A stretch of DNA of 64,000 nucleotides from Clostridium fungisolvens (GCF_014193895.1 NZ_BLZR01000001.1:1116001-1180000), one strand, 5' to 3'. Counted from the first letter of the stretch, positions 24,494-34,133 are shown. Notes: generated from the letters alone by a model not told the origin. A program made the numbers and translations.

Positions 24494-25591
24494 ATGAAAA
24501 AAGTACTTACTACTCTTTTAGCTTTAGGCTTAATGGCAACCTTAGCTGGTTGTGGTAATTCTGGGACAAAAGCTACAGATGCAGGCGCAGCCACTTCTAG
24601 TAAACAGTTAATTGGTGTAGCTATGCCTACTCAATCACTTCAAAGATGGAATCAAGACGGATCCAACATGAAATCAGCGCTAGAAGCAAAAGGATACAAG
24701 GTAGAGCTTCAATATGCTAACAATGACGTAAATACTCAGACTCAACAAGTAGAAAATATGATAACTAAAGGTTGTAAGGTTTTAGTTGTGGCTGCAATAG
24801 ACGGATCAGCAATGACAGATGTTCTTAAGAAAGCAGCAGATAATAACGTAAAGGTAGTAGCTTACGACAGATTGATAATGAAGACACCTAATGTTGACTA
24901 CTATGCAACATTTGATAACTTCAAGGTTGGAGTAATTCAAGGACAATATATAGAAAAACAACTAGGTTTAAAGGATGGAAAAGGCCCATTTAATATAGAA
25001 CTATTTGGTGGTTCACCAGATGATAACAACGCTACTTTCTTCTTTAATGGTGCTATGAGCATATTACAACCTTATATTGATAATGGAAAATTAGTTGTTG
25101 CAAGTGGCCAAAAAGATTTTACTAAAATTGCAATTCAAGGCTGGGATTCAGCTAAGGCTCAGGCAAGAATGGATAACTTAATTACAGCTAACTATGCAAA
25201 GGACAAAAAACTTGATGTAGTACTTTCTCCAAATGATAGTTTAGCTATAGGTATAGTTGCATCTCTTAAAAATGCTGGTTATGGAAGCAGCGACAAACCA
25301 TATCCAATATTAACAGGTCAAGACTGCGATAAACCAAATGTAATCGCTATGATAAATAAGCAACAATCTATGTCAATATTCAAGGATACTAGAACTCTTG
25401 CTTCAAAAGTAGTTGAGATGGTTGACAGTTTAGTACAGGGTAAGGAAGCTGCAGTAAATGATACAAAGACTTATAACAATGGAAGCAAGGTTGTACCATC
25501 ATTCCTATGCGATCCAGTTTATGCTGATGCTTCAAACTATAAATCAATACTTATAGATAGCGGATACTATAAGGAAGCTGATTTAAAATAG
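24494..25591 (+). CDS. chvE: ChvE-type monosaccharide-binding lipoprotein
   Basis: A 365-residue solute-binding protein with a lipoprotein signal peptide (lipobox LAGC, Cys20) and a type I periplasmic-binding fold (GVAMPTQSLQRWNQDG, NDVNTQTQQVENMI, IDGSAMTDVLKKA, VAYDRLI). These resemble ChvE, the receptor of the multiple-monosaccharide ABC importer, more than RbsB. GGGGGA precedes the ATG. A strong terminator follows before the ATPase gene, so the binding protein is likely made in excess. L-rhamnose is a plausible substrate from the neighbouring catabolic genes; the specificity itself is not readable. Confidence 0.87.
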   Translation: MKKVLTTLLALGLMATLAGCGNSGTKATDAGAATSSKQLIGVAMPTQSLQRWNQDGSNMKSALEAKGYKVELQYANNDVNTQTQQVENMITKGCKVLVVAAIDGSAMTDVLKKAADNNVKVVAYDRLIMKTPNVDYYATFDNFKVGVIQGQYIEKQLGLKDGKGPFNIELFGGSPDDNNATFFFNGAMSILQPYIDNGKLVVASGQKDFTKIAIQGWDSAKAQARMDNLITANYAKDKKLDVVLSPNDSLAIGIVASLKNAGYGSSDKPYPILTGQDCDKPNVIAMINKQQSMSIFKDTRTLASKVVEMVDSLVQGKEAAVNDTKTYNNGSKVVPSFLCDPVYADASNYKSILIDSGYYKEADLK

Positions 25592-25610
25592 TAAAATATA
25601 AACAATAAGT

Positions 25611-25645
25611 TTAGCCGAGCACAAAGCTAAGGTGCTCGGCTTTAT
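25611..25645 (+). terminator. Terminator between binding protein and ABC genes
   Basis: GCCGAGCAC and GTGCTCGGC form a perfect 9-bp GC-rich stem, followed by TTTATAAA. The short T-run suggests partial read-through into gguA. Confidence 0.75.
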
Positions 25646-25681
25646 AAACATATTAGGACAGCAGAAAGAAAAGTATCTAAT

Positions 25682-25777
25682 GATGTACCAGTTCTTACCG
25701 AAATCCATTTATAAAACTCTCACGGTTTCTGGTGAGAGAATTTAAAAATATAAATTTTATTAAGAAGTGGTACATCT
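25682..25777. repeat. Palindromic ~100-bp element, copy C
   Basis: The ends GATGTACCAGTTC and GAAGTGGTACATC are inverted repeats (12 of 13). The inner stem CTCTCAC/GTGAGAG equals copy A. The outer stem differs from copies A and D on both arms in a compensatory way (GTAC against GAAC/GTTT). It lies between the chvE terminator and the gguA ribosome binding site, ending 6 bp before GGGAGGG, so it is part of any read-through mRNA. Confidence 0.7.
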
Positions 25778-25796
25778 ATATATGGGAGGGAAAAAG

Positions 25797-27332
25797 ATGG
25801 AGGATTATATTCTTCAAATGAAAGATATAACAAAACTCTTTCCAGGGGTTAAGGCTTTAAATAATGTAAATATAAATGTAAGAAAAGGAGAAGTTCATGC
25901 TCTTATAGGAGAGAATGGAGCTGGTAAGTCTACCTTAATGAATGTCCTAAGTGGAATATATCCCTATGGAACTTACACTGGAGATATCATATATGAAGGA
26001 CAGGAATGCAGATTCACGAATATAAAAGATAGCGAGAAGAAGGGTATAGTAATAATTCATCAAGAACTAGCATTAATACCATATCTATCCATAGCTGAGA
26101 ACATATTCTTAGGAAATGAAAGAGAAAAAAATAATATTATAAACTGGCGCGAGACAAAAGATAAAGCTTCAGAAATGCTAAATAGGATAGGACTTAATGA
26201 AAATCCTAATACAAAGATTATAGATATAGGTGTAGGAAAACAGCAGCTTGTAGAAATAGCAAAGGCTTTAGCTAAGAATGTTAAGCTCTTAATATTAGAC
26301 GAGCCTACTGCTGCTTTAAATGAAGAAGATTCAGATCATTTATTAAATTTAATATTAGAATTACAAAAAGAAGGTATTTCTTCAATACTTATTTCCCATA
26401 AACTTAATGAGGTTGTGAAAGTGGCTGATAGGGTAACAGTAATAAGAGATGGAGCTACTATAGAAACTTTAGAAAATGACGGTGATATAAGTGAAGATAG
26501 AATAATAAAGGGAATGGTTGGACGTGACCTTACTCACAGATTCCCAGAACATACTCCTAATATTGGAGATGTAGTTTTTGAGGTTAAAGATTGGAATGTA
26601 CATGATCCATTGATACCACAAAGGAAAGTTATCAAGGATATGAATATAAAAGTTAAAAAAGGCGAAATCGTTGGACTTTCAGGTCTTATGGGGGCAGGAA
26701 GAACAGAATTTGCTATGAGCATCTTTGGGAAGGCTTATGGTACTCATATAACAGGGAAAATATTTAAAGATGGCAAAGAAATTACCGTTAACACCATCAG
26801 ACAGGCTATAGAACATGGTATAGCTTATACTACAGAGGATAGAAAAACTGCAGGTTTAAACCTAATAGATAATATAAAGAATAATATTACTATAGCTAAT
26901 TTATTTAAGATAAGTAAGAATTTTGTTATAGATAAATCAAGTCAGACTAATGTTGCTGAAGAATATAGGCAAAAGCTCAATATAAAAACACCAAGCATAT
27001 TGCAGGTTGTAGGAAATCTTTCTGGAGGAAATCAACAGAAAGTTGTACTTAGTAAATGGATCTTTACTGAGCCTGATGTCCTTATCCTAGATGAGCCTAC
27101 AAGAGGAATAGATATAGGTGCAAAATATGAAATATATAAGATTATAAATGACTTAGCGGATAGTGGAAAGTCAGTTATATTTATATCATCTGAGTTACCG
27201 GAAATACTAGGTGTTTGTGATAGGATTTATGTTATTAATGACGGAAAAATAGTGGGCGAACTAGATAAAAAAGATGCATCTCAGGAGTCCATAATGAAAT
27301 GCATAATGAATAGTAATAGGGAGGTTATATAA
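25797..27332 (+). CDS. gguA: Sugar ABC transporter ATP-binding protein (GguA/MmsA type)
   Basis: A 511-residue double ATPase. The first half has Walker A GENGAGKST (about residue 38) and Walker B ILDEPTAALNEED. The second half has the degenerate GLMGAGRTE loop, LSGGNQQKVVLSKW and LILDEPTRGIDIGAK. This is the organisation of MglA/RbsA/XylG/GguA proteins. The start is the ATG at 25797 after GGGAGGG (6-bp spacing); a GTG at 25767 lies in the palindromic repeat. It is coupled to the permease gene, whose ATG directly follows this stop codon. Confidence 0.9.
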   Translation: MEDYILQMKDITKLFPGVKALNNVNINVRKGEVHALIGENGAGKSTLMNVLSGIYPYGTYTGDIIYEGQECRFTNIKDSEKKGIVIIHQELALIPYLSIAENIFLGNEREKNNIINWRETKDKASEMLNRIGLNENPNTKIIDIGVGKQQLVEIAKALAKNVKLLILDEPTAALNEEDSDHLLNLILELQKEGISSILISHKLNEVVKVADRVTVIRDGATIETLENDGDISEDRIIKGMVGRDLTHRFPEHTPNIGDVVFEVKDWNVHDPLIPQRKVIKDMNIKVKKGEIVGLSGLMGAGRTEFAMSIFGKAYGTHITGKIFKDGKEITVNTIRQAIEHGIAYTTEDRKTAGLNLIDNIKNNITIANLFKISKNFVIDKSSQTNVAEEYRQKLNIKTPSILQVVGNLSGGNQQKVVLSKWIFTEPDVLILDEPTRGIDIGAKYEIYKIINDLADSGKSVIFISSELPEILGVCDRIYVINDGKIVGELDKKDASQESIMKCIMNSNREVI

Positions 27333-28544
27333 ATGCAAACAGTTCAAAAATCTGGAGATAATACTAAGCATAATTTATTAGATGTAATTAAAAGTACCTT
27401 CAGGAGTAATGTAAGACAGTATGCAATGCTTATAGCATTGGTAGTTATTATAATCATATTTCAGATTTTAACCAATGGGATATTGTTGGTTCCAATGAAT
27501 GTAGCAAATTTAATACTTCAAAATAGCTATGTATTTATTTTAGCCATTGGTATGACGCTTTGTATTTTAACTGGTGGAAATATAGACCTTTCTGTCGGTT
27601 CAGTGTGTGCTTTTATAGGAGCATTACTTGGAACTTTTATAGTAAGTATGAAAATGAATATATGGTTAGCAATAGTATTTTGCCTAGTAGCGGGTTTAAT
27701 AATTGGGATATGGCAGGGATTTTGGATAGCTTATGTAAGAATACCAGCATTTATAGTAACACTTGCAGGTATGCTTATATTTAGAGGACTTACAATAACT
27801 ATGCTTAAAGGGTTAACTCTATCTCCATTCCCAGAGAGTTTTCAAAAGTTAAGTGGAGGATATATACCAGACATTTTTAAAGGGGCCTCAGCTTTGAACC
27901 TAACAGCAATCATAGCTGGAATTATAATTTCTATAGTTTATATATTGTTAGAGGTAAAGAAGTGGTCTGCAAGTAAAAAGAATGAGTATGAAAGTAATTC
28001 TTTATATCTTTTGATTGGTAAAATTGCTGTAGTAGTTTTAGCTACGAACTTAGTGTTTTATTGGTTTGCAAAATATAAGGGGATTCCAGTTATATTTGTT
28101 ATAGTTGGTGTATTAGTATTCGTGTATTCTTTCTTTGCTAATAATACTATTCAAGGAAGATACCTTTATGCTATGGGAGGAAACGAGAAGGCAGCAAAGC
28201 TTTCAGGTATAAATACAAATAGAGTACTTTTCTTCTCATACGTAAATATGGCAGTATTAAGTGCTGTAGCTAGTATAGCGTTTACTTCAAGACTTAATGC
28301 AGCAGCACCTCAATCAGGAACAAACTTTGAGCTTGATGCTATAGCAGCTTGTTTTATAGGTGGAGCTTCAGCTTATGGTGGTGTCGGTACAGTAATAGGA
28401 GCTATAATAGGAGCTCTAGTAATGGGTGTACTAAATAATGGTATGTCTATAATGGGTGTTGGAAGTGACATGCAGATGACTATAAAGGGATTTGTATTAT
28501 TGATGGCAGTTGCTTTTGATGTATTTTCAAAGTCAAAGAGATAG
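27333..28544 (+). CDS. gguB: Sugar ABC transporter permease (GguB/MmsB type)
   Basis: A 403-residue integral membrane protein of the BPD_transp_2 (RbsC/XylH/GguB) family with about ten helices. The family signature includes GMTLCILTGGNIDLSVGSV, PAFIVTLAGMLIFRGLT and AIAACFIGGASAYGGVGTV. Its length of about 400 residues fits GguB/XylH rather than the shorter RbsC. The ribosome binding site GGGAGG lies inside the end of gguA. A terminator follows, then the rhamnose genes on the same strand. Confidence 0.9.
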   Translation: MQTVQKSGDNTKHNLLDVIKSTFRSNVRQYAMLIALVVIIIIFQILTNGILLVPMNVANLILQNSYVFILAIGMTLCILTGGNIDLSVGSVCAFIGALLGTFIVSMKMNIWLAIVFCLVAGLIIGIWQGFWIAYVRIPAFIVTLAGMLIFRGLTITMLKGLTLSPFPESFQKLSGGYIPDIFKGASALNLTAIIAGIIISIVYILLEVKKWSASKKNEYESNSLYLLIGKIAVVVLATNLVFYWFAKYKGIPVIFVIVGVLVFVYSFFANNTIQGRYLYAMGGNEKAAKLSGINTNRVLFFSYVNMAVLSAVASIAFTSRLNAAAPQSGTNFELDAIAACFIGGASAYGGVGTVIGAIIGALVMGVLNNGMSIMGVGSDMQMTIKGFVLLMAVAFDVFSKSKR

Positions 28545-28556
28545 ATTTACTAGAGT

Positions 28557-28585
28557 TAAAAGGAGAGCGGATGCTCTCCTTTTTC
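28557..28585 (+). terminator. gguAB terminator
   Basis: AGGAGAGC and GCTCTCCT with a 4-base loop, followed by TTTTTCT. It sits 12 bp after the permease stop. Confidence 0.8.
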
Positions 28586-28652
28586 TATTTATAAGCAAAG
28601 TGCAAATAAGGATAATAAATTAAACAAACCTAGACATTATATAATCCTAATA

Positions 28653-28665
28653 CAAAAACTATAAT
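28653..28665 (+). promoter_or_regulatory. Candidate -10 region of rhaB
   Basis: The 13-mer CAAAAACTATAAT is identical to the one before the chvE-like gene and contains TATAAT at 28660-28665, about 40 bp before the rhaB start. It suggests joint control by one activator. Confidence 0.4.
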
Positions 28666-28705
28666 TTACTTGTGTAAATGATTTCGAAGCTAAGGAGGAT
28701 AAATT

Positions 28706-30106
28706 ATGGAATATCATTTAGCCATTGATATCGGGGCTTCTAGCGGAAGACACATCTTGGGATATATTGAAGATGGACAAATGAAGATAGAAGAAGTTTA
28801 TAGATTTGAAAATGGAATAAAGAAAATTGATGATGAATATTGCTGGGATTTAAAAGGTCTATTCCAAGAGATAAAGAATGGAATTAATAAGTGTAAAGAA
28901 ATTGGGAAATTACCTAAAAGTATAGGAATAGATACTTGGGCAGTAGATTTTGTTCTATTAGATAAAGAAAATAAAGTGCTAGGAAACACTGTTGCATATA
29001 GAGATGATAGAACTGAAGGGATAATGGAAGAAGTATTTGAGACTATTCCTAAAGATATGCTTTATCTATATACAGGAATACAGTTTCAAAGATTCAATAC
29101 AATATATCAGTTAATGGCAATTAAGAATAAAAAGCCAGAGATATTAGAAAATGCAAAAGCATTTTTAATGGTTCCTGATTACTTAAACTTCCTTTTAACT
29201 GGAGTTAAAGCAAATGAATATACGAATGCTACAAGCACTCAGCTGGTAAACTCTTTTGATAGAACTTGGGATGATAAAATTTTAGAGCAGCTTGGAATTG
29301 ATAAATCCATATTCCAAGAAATAAAGCTTCCTAAGACCAGTCTTGGAAATCTTAGAAAAGAATTAGTAGAAGAGTTTGGATTTGATATGGAGGTTATACT
29401 TCCTGCAACGCATGATACTGGTTCAGCTTTTATAGCTTCGGTATGTAATGATAATGACAGTGTGTACCTAAGCTCAGGAACATGGTCGCTAATGGGAGTA
29501 GAGAATCACTTTCCGATATGTGTACCTCAATCTATGAATTATAACTTCACTAATGAAGGTGGAATAGATTATAGATTTAGATTCTTAAAGAACATAATGG
29601 GACTTTGGATAATACAAGAGGTAAGAAAAAATTATGATAATAAATATTCCTTTGCGGAATTAGTGGTGAAGGCTAGGGAATCAGAAGATTTTAATTCGAT
29701 TATAGATGTTAATCATGATAGATTCTTAAATCCAGAAAATATGATTGAAGAAATAAAGGAGTACTGCAGAGAAACAAATCAACAGGTTCCAGAAACTGTT
29801 GGACAAGTGGCCTACTGTGTTTATAATAGCTTAAGCTCAAGCTACAAAGAATCAATTGCAGAACTTGAAGAAATATTTGAAAAACAATATAAGAAAATAA
29901 ATGTTTTTGGTGGTGGATGCCAAAATGAACTCCTCAATGAACTTCTTGCAAAAGTGACACAAAAAGAAGTATTAGCGGGACCAGTAGAAGCTACTGCTAT
30001 AGGAAACATAGTTGCTCAGCTTCTAAGCTACGAAAAGGTAGCAAACCTTGAAGAAGCAAGAAAGCTTATAGCAAAATCTTTCGAGATAAAGACTTATATA
30101 CCTTAG
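28706..30106 (+). CDS. rhaB: Rhamnulokinase
   Basis: A 466-residue FGGY-family kinase that phosphorylates L-rhamnulose to rhamnulose-1-phosphate. The N-terminal phosphate loop AIDIGASSGRHILG, the substrate motif TWAVDFVLLD, ATHDTGSAF and SSGTWSLMGVE, and the C-terminal adenosine motif GGGCQNELLNELLA support RhaB over other FGGY kinases. AAGGAGG precedes the ATG. The next genes encode the isomerase and aldolase of the same pathway. Confidence 0.93.
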   Translation: MEYHLAIDIGASSGRHILGYIEDGQMKIEEVYRFENGIKKIDDEYCWDLKGLFQEIKNGINKCKEIGKLPKSIGIDTWAVDFVLLDKENKVLGNTVAYRDDRTEGIMEEVFETIPKDMLYLYTGIQFQRFNTIYQLMAIKNKKPEILENAKAFLMVPDYLNFLLTGVKANEYTNATSTQLVNSFDRTWDDKILEQLGIDKSIFQEIKLPKTSLGNLRKELVEEFGFDMEVILPATHDTGSAFIASVCNDNDSVYLSSGTWSLMGVENHFPICVPQSMNYNFTNEGGIDYRFRFLKNIMGLWIIQEVRKNYDNKYSFAELVVKARESEDFNSIIDVNHDRFLNPENMIEEIKEYCRETNQQVPETVGQVAYCVYNSLSSSYKESIAELEEIFEKQYKKINVFGGGCQNELLNELLAKVTQKEVLAGPVEATAIGNIVAQLLSYEKVANLEEARKLIAKSFEIKTYIP

Positions 30107-30305
30107 GTTTCGTGACATTTAAAGCTGTTAAAAGCTGTACAAAATAGAGGATGTTTGTTTAGGGGATAAGCATTAGTTGAAGTCTATATAACTGTACAGT
30201 TTATATAAATAAGTATTTGTAAGACTGTTTATAAGTATTAGGGATAATGCAGGACATGGATTAATGAAAATAAATAATTAATTAAAGATGAAAAGGAGAG
30301 CTATC

Positions 30306-31562
30306 ATGAATATAAAAGAAAAATACGAAGTTGCAAAGCAAGAATATGCAAAGTTTGGTATCGATGTAGATAAAGTATTACAAGACCTTCAAAAGGTTAA
30401 GGTTTCAGTACACTGTTGGCAAGGTGATGATGTAACTGGTTTTGAAGTAAGTCAAAATGCACTATCAGGTGGTATACAAGCTACAGGTAACTATCCTGGA
30501 AGAGCTACAAATCCTGAACAACTAAGAGCTGACTTAGACAAAGCATTAAGTTTAATACCAGGAAAGCATAAGGTCAACTTGCATGCTATATATGCTGAGA
30601 CTAATGGTCAAGTAGTTGAAAGAGATGAACTTAAGCCAGAACACTTTGAAAATTGGGTGAACTGGGCTAAGGAAAGAGGATTAGGTTTAGATTTTAACCC
30701 AACAATATTTTCTCATCCAAAGGCTAGCGATGGATTAACTTTATCGCATCCAAACAAAGAAGTAAGAGATTTCTGGATAAGACATGCAATTGGTTCAAGA
30801 AAGATTGGTGAATACTTCGGTAAGGAACTTGGACAAACTTGTTTAACAAACCTTTGGATTCCAGATGGATATAAAGATATTCCAAGTGATCGTTTAGGAC
30901 CAAGAAAGAGACTTAAAGACTCCTTAGATCAGATATTTGCAGAAAAGATAGATTCAAACTACAACTTAGACGCAGTAGAATCAAAGGTATTTGGAATAGG
31001 AGCAGAATCTTATACAGTTGGTTCAAGTGAATTCTATATAAACTATGCTGCTAAAAATGGAATTCTATCATTGTTAGACACAGGACATTATCACCCAACA
31101 GAAGTAGTTTCTGATAAGATATCTTCAATGTTATTATTCTCTGAAAAAGTTGCTCTTCATGTAAGTCGTCCAGTGCGTTGGGATAGTGACCATGTTGTTA
31201 TATTAGATGATGAACTTAAAGAAATAGCTAAGGAAATAGTAAGAAATGATGCTTTAGATAGAGTAATAATAGGATTAGATTTCTTCGATGCAAGCATAAA
31301 CCGTATAGCTGCTTGGGTAATAGGAACTCGTAACATGCTTAAAGCTTTACTTTCTGCAATGCTTACACCTCACGAAGAGTTAATAAGACTTCAAGAGGAA
31401 GGAAACTTCACAGAAAGATTAGCATTAATGGAAGAGTTAAAGACCTATCCATTAGGAGATATATGGAACTACTACTGTGAAATAAACAATGTTCCAGTTA
31501 AAGAAGAATGGATAAATGAAGTTAAAGAATATGAAAAAACAATATTAGCAGAAAGAAAGTAG
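30306..31562 (+). CDS. rhaA: L-rhamnose isomerase
   Basis: A 418-residue TIM-barrel enzyme converting L-rhamnose to L-rhamnulose, the same length as E. coli RhaA. Recognisable segments are VSVHCWQGDDVTGFE, SGGIQATGNYPG, NPTIFSHPKASDG, LDTGHYHPTE and HVSRPVRWDSDHVV with the metal-binding His/Asp/Glu residues. The start is the ATG at 30306, 5 bp after AAGGAGAG; an ATG at 30288 lacks a ribosome binding site. It lies 199 bp after rhaB and 5 bp before rhaD. The gap after rhaB carries no gene; it has TA-rich promoter-like sequence but no clear boxes. Confidence 0.94.
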   Translation: MNIKEKYEVAKQEYAKFGIDVDKVLQDLQKVKVSVHCWQGDDVTGFEVSQNALSGGIQATGNYPGRATNPEQLRADLDKALSLIPGKHKVNLHAIYAETNGQVVERDELKPEHFENWVNWAKERGLGLDFNPTIFSHPKASDGLTLSHPNKEVRDFWIRHAIGSRKIGEYFGKELGQTCLTNLWIPDGYKDIPSDRLGPRKRLKDSLDQIFAEKIDSNYNLDAVESKVFGIGAESYTVGSSEFYINYAAKNGILSLLDTGHYHPTEVVSDKISSMLLFSEKVALHVSRPVRWDSDHVVILDDELKEIAKEIVRNDALDRVIIGLDFFDASINRIAAWVIGTRNMLKALLSAMLTPHEELIRLQEEGNFTERLALMEELKTYPLGDIWNYYCEINNVPVKEEWINEVKEYEKTILAERK

Positions 31563-31567
31563 GTATA

Positions 31568-32389
31568 ATGATGGCACTACAAGATATGAATTTCATAAAA
31601 ACATTTACTAAGATAACTAATGATGCATGGCTTAAGGGTTGGCATGAAAGAAATGGTGGAAATATAACTTACAGACTAACAGAAGAAGAAACTAATGGAG
31701 TACAGAAATATATAGATGATTCAAGAGAATATACTCCAATAGGCATAAAGGTTGAAAATCTAGCAAATGAAATCTTCTTAGTTACTGGAAGTGGAAAGTT
31801 CATAAGAAATGTATCAGTTTGTTTAGAAGAAAACGTTGGCCTTATTAAGATAGATGAAAAAGGTGAAAACTACAAGATAGTATGGGGACTTGTAAATGGT
31901 GCTAGACCAACAAGTGAACTTCCTTCACATCTTAACAGTCACTCAATAAAGAAGGCTGCAACAAATGGAAAACATAGAGTTATAATGCATTCACACACTA
32001 CAAATCTAATAGCATTAACTTTTGTTCTTCCTCTGGATGGACAAGTGTTTACAAGAGAGTTATGGGAGATGGCTACAGAGTGTCCAGTGGTATTTCCAAG
32101 TGGTATCGGTGTAGTTCCTTGGATGGTACCAGGTGGAGCAGAAATTGCTGAAGCTACAGGTGAACTTATGAAGTCACATGACATAGTTATATGGGCTCAT
32201 CATGGAACATTCTGTTCAGGAGAAGATTTAGATCTTACTTTCGGACTAATGGACACAGTAGAAAAATCTGCTGAAATATTAGTTAAAGTATTATCTATGG
32301 GTGGAAAGAAACAAACAATAACTTCAGATAACTTTAGAGATTTAGCAAGAGACTTTAAGGTTGAACTGGATGAAAAATACCTACAATAA
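31568..32389 (+). CDS. rhaD: Rhamnulose-1-phosphate aldolase
   Basis: A 273-residue class II aldolase of the AraD/FucA type that splits rhamnulose-1-phosphate into dihydroxyacetone phosphate and L-lactaldehyde. It tracks E. coli RhaD closely (DAWLKGWHERNGGNIT, VTGSGKFIRNV, HSHTTNLIAL with zinc-binding His, ATECPVVFPSGIGVVPWMVPG, WAHHGTF). The start is ATG-ATG after a weak site, which suggests translational coupling with rhaA 5 bp upstream. Confidence 0.94.
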   Translation: MMALQDMNFIKTFTKITNDAWLKGWHERNGGNITYRLTEEETNGVQKYIDDSREYTPIGIKVENLANEIFLVTGSGKFIRNVSVCLEENVGLIKIDEKGENYKIVWGLVNGARPTSELPSHLNSHSIKKAATNGKHRVIMHSHTTNLIALTFVLPLDGQVFTRELWEMATECPVVFPSGIGVVPWMVPGGAEIAEATGELMKSHDIVIWAHHGTFCSGEDLDLTFGLMDTVEKSAEILVKVLSMGGKKQTITSDNFRDLARDFKVELDEKYLQ

Positions 32390-32450
32390 TTAAAACTATA
32401 ACATTGTTATAAATTTTATTTTTAAACGATATTTTGGGAGGAGAATTTTT

Positions 32451-33611
32451 ATGGTAAATCGTATAGTTCTTAATGAAACATCTTATTTTGGACAAGGTTC
32501 TATCAGTGTAATAGGAGAAGAAGCAAAGAACAGACAATTTAAGAAAGCCTTTGTAGTAACTGATAAAGATCTATTAAAGTTTAATGTTGCTCAAAAGGTT
32601 ACAAGAGTTCTTGAAGAAGCAAGTGTTCCTTATGTTATATATGATAATGTAAAACCAAATCCAACAATTGAAAATGTTCTAACAGGGGTTAAGGCTTATG
32701 CAGAGTCAGGAGCTGACTTCATACTAGCTATAGGTGGAGGATCTTCAATAGATACAGCTAAAGGAATCGGTATCGTAACTAACAATCCAGAATTCTCAGA
32801 TGTTAAGTCTCTTGAAGGAGTAGCTGCAACTAAGAATAAATCAGTTCCAATAATAGCAGTACCAACAACAGCTGGAACTGCAGCAGAAGTAACTATAAAC
32901 TACGTTATAACTGATGAAGAAGCAGTAAAGAAGATGGTTTGTGTAGATCCTAAGGATATCCCAGTTCTTGCTGTAATAGATCCAGAAATGATGACTTCAA
33001 TGCCTAAGGGTTTAACAGCTGCAACTGGAATGGACGCTTTAACTCATGCTATTGAAGGATATACAACTAAAGGTGCTTGGGTTATGACTGATATGTTTGA
33101 ATTAAAGGCAATAGAACTTATAGCTAATAACCTTCCAAAGGCAGTAGAAAACGGTAATGATGTTGAAGCTAGAGATGGAATGGCTACAGCTCAATATATA
33201 GCTGGAATGGGATTTTCAAATGTAGGACTTGGAATAGTTCATTCAATGGCTCATCAATTAGGAGCTGTATATGACACTCCTCATGGTGTTGCTAATGCAC
33301 TGTTACTACCATATGTTATGGAATACAATGCACCAGCTACTGGAGAAAAGTATAGAGAAATCGCTCGTCAAATGGGTGTTGAAAATGTAGACTCAATGAC
33401 TCAAGAAGAATATAGAAGAGCAGCAGTAGATGCAGTAGTTACTCTTTCAAAGAGCATTGGTATACCACAAAAGTTAGCTGAAATAGGAGCTAAGGAAGAA
33501 GATTTAGAAAAGCTTGCTAAGATGGCATATGCTGATGTTTGTACTCCTGGAAATCCAAGAGATACAAATGTTGAAGAGATATTAGAATTATACAAGAAGG
33601 CTTTTAAGTAA
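32451..33611 (+). CDS. fucO: Lactaldehyde reductase (iron-dependent alcohol dehydrogenase)
   Basis: A 386-residue group III alcohol dehydrogenase. The NAD motif GGGSSIDTAKG (about residue 98), PTTAGTAAEVT and GMDALTHAIEGY, and the Fe-binding histidines in HSMAHQLGAVYDTPHG are intact. In rhamnose or fucose fermentation it reduces L-lactaldehyde to 1,2-propanediol, the expected redox sink for the rhaD product. GGGAGGAG precedes the ATG. It is the last gene of the rhamnose cluster, closed by a terminator. Confidence 0.92.
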   Translation: MVNRIVLNETSYFGQGSISVIGEEAKNRQFKKAFVVTDKDLLKFNVAQKVTRVLEEASVPYVIYDNVKPNPTIENVLTGVKAYAESGADFILAIGGGSSIDTAKGIGIVTNNPEFSDVKSLEGVAATKNKSVPIIAVPTTAGTAAEVTINYVITDEEAVKKMVCVDPKDIPVLAVIDPEMMTSMPKGLTAATGMDALTHAIEGYTTKGAWVMTDMFELKAIELIANNLPKAVENGNDVEARDGMATAQYIAGMGFSNVGLGIVHSMAHQLGAVYDTPHGVANALLLPYVMEYNAPATGEKYREIARQMGVENVDSMTQEEYRRAAVDAVVTLSKSIGIPQKLAEIGAKEEDLEKLAKMAYADVCTPGNPRDTNVEEILELYKKAFK

Positions 33612-33620
33612 AATAGGATT

Positions 33621-33657
33621 AAAAAAACCAATGAGCTACTGAGTTCATTGGTTTTTC
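33621..33657 (+). terminator. fucO terminator
   Basis: AAAACCAATGA and TTCATTGGTTTT form the stem, followed by a T-rich tail. Confidence 0.75.
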
Positions 33658-33769
33658 TGTTTCTATATTATTAAACATAGCCATAATTATTTTACTAGCA
33701 TTATTAGGATGTTTAGAAAATCAAACTATATTGATTTGTAAATCTATTCACATTTCTTCGTAAAGATAG

Positions 33770-34087
33770 ATGAGTAAAAAAATTGATATACATAGTTATA
33801 AGCAGTATAATTATAGAATAGATAAAATACTTAAAATTGAGAGATTTATTATGAGAGGTATCATTGATTTTGTTAATTCGGAACAAGGTAAGAAAACAAA
33901 AGATTTAAGTTATCTTGTTATGTTTTTCATACTCATTATATTGCCTGCAATAAACTTTATTTCTAAATACATATCAAATGCCTACTTCTATATATTCCTT
34001 ATAATAGTATTTCATTTTGTAGTTGTAGGGTATCTTATATATGTAATAAAGGCGTTTCTAAAATATAAGCGGATATCAAATAACTAA
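33770..34087 (+). CDS. Small membrane protein, function unknown
   Basis: A 105-residue protein with a basic, hydrophilic first 40 residues and two hydrophobic helices (about 46-65 and 70-95) ending in a basic tail. The ribosome binding site before ATG 33770 is weak (AAAGA). A later in-frame ATG (residue 28) is possible but also lacks a good site. It is 46 bp before nudC. No family recognised; it is probably a real but poorly translated gene. Confidence 0.5.
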   Translation: MSKKIDIHSYKQYNYRIDKILKIERFIMRGIIDFVNSEQGKKTKDLSYLVMFFILIILPAINFISKYISNAYFYIFLIIVFHFVVVGYLIYVIKAFLKYKRISNN

Positions 34088-34133
34088 ACCTATCAAATTA
34101 GAACATTAGGCATCAAAGAAAGGATTTCTAAAT

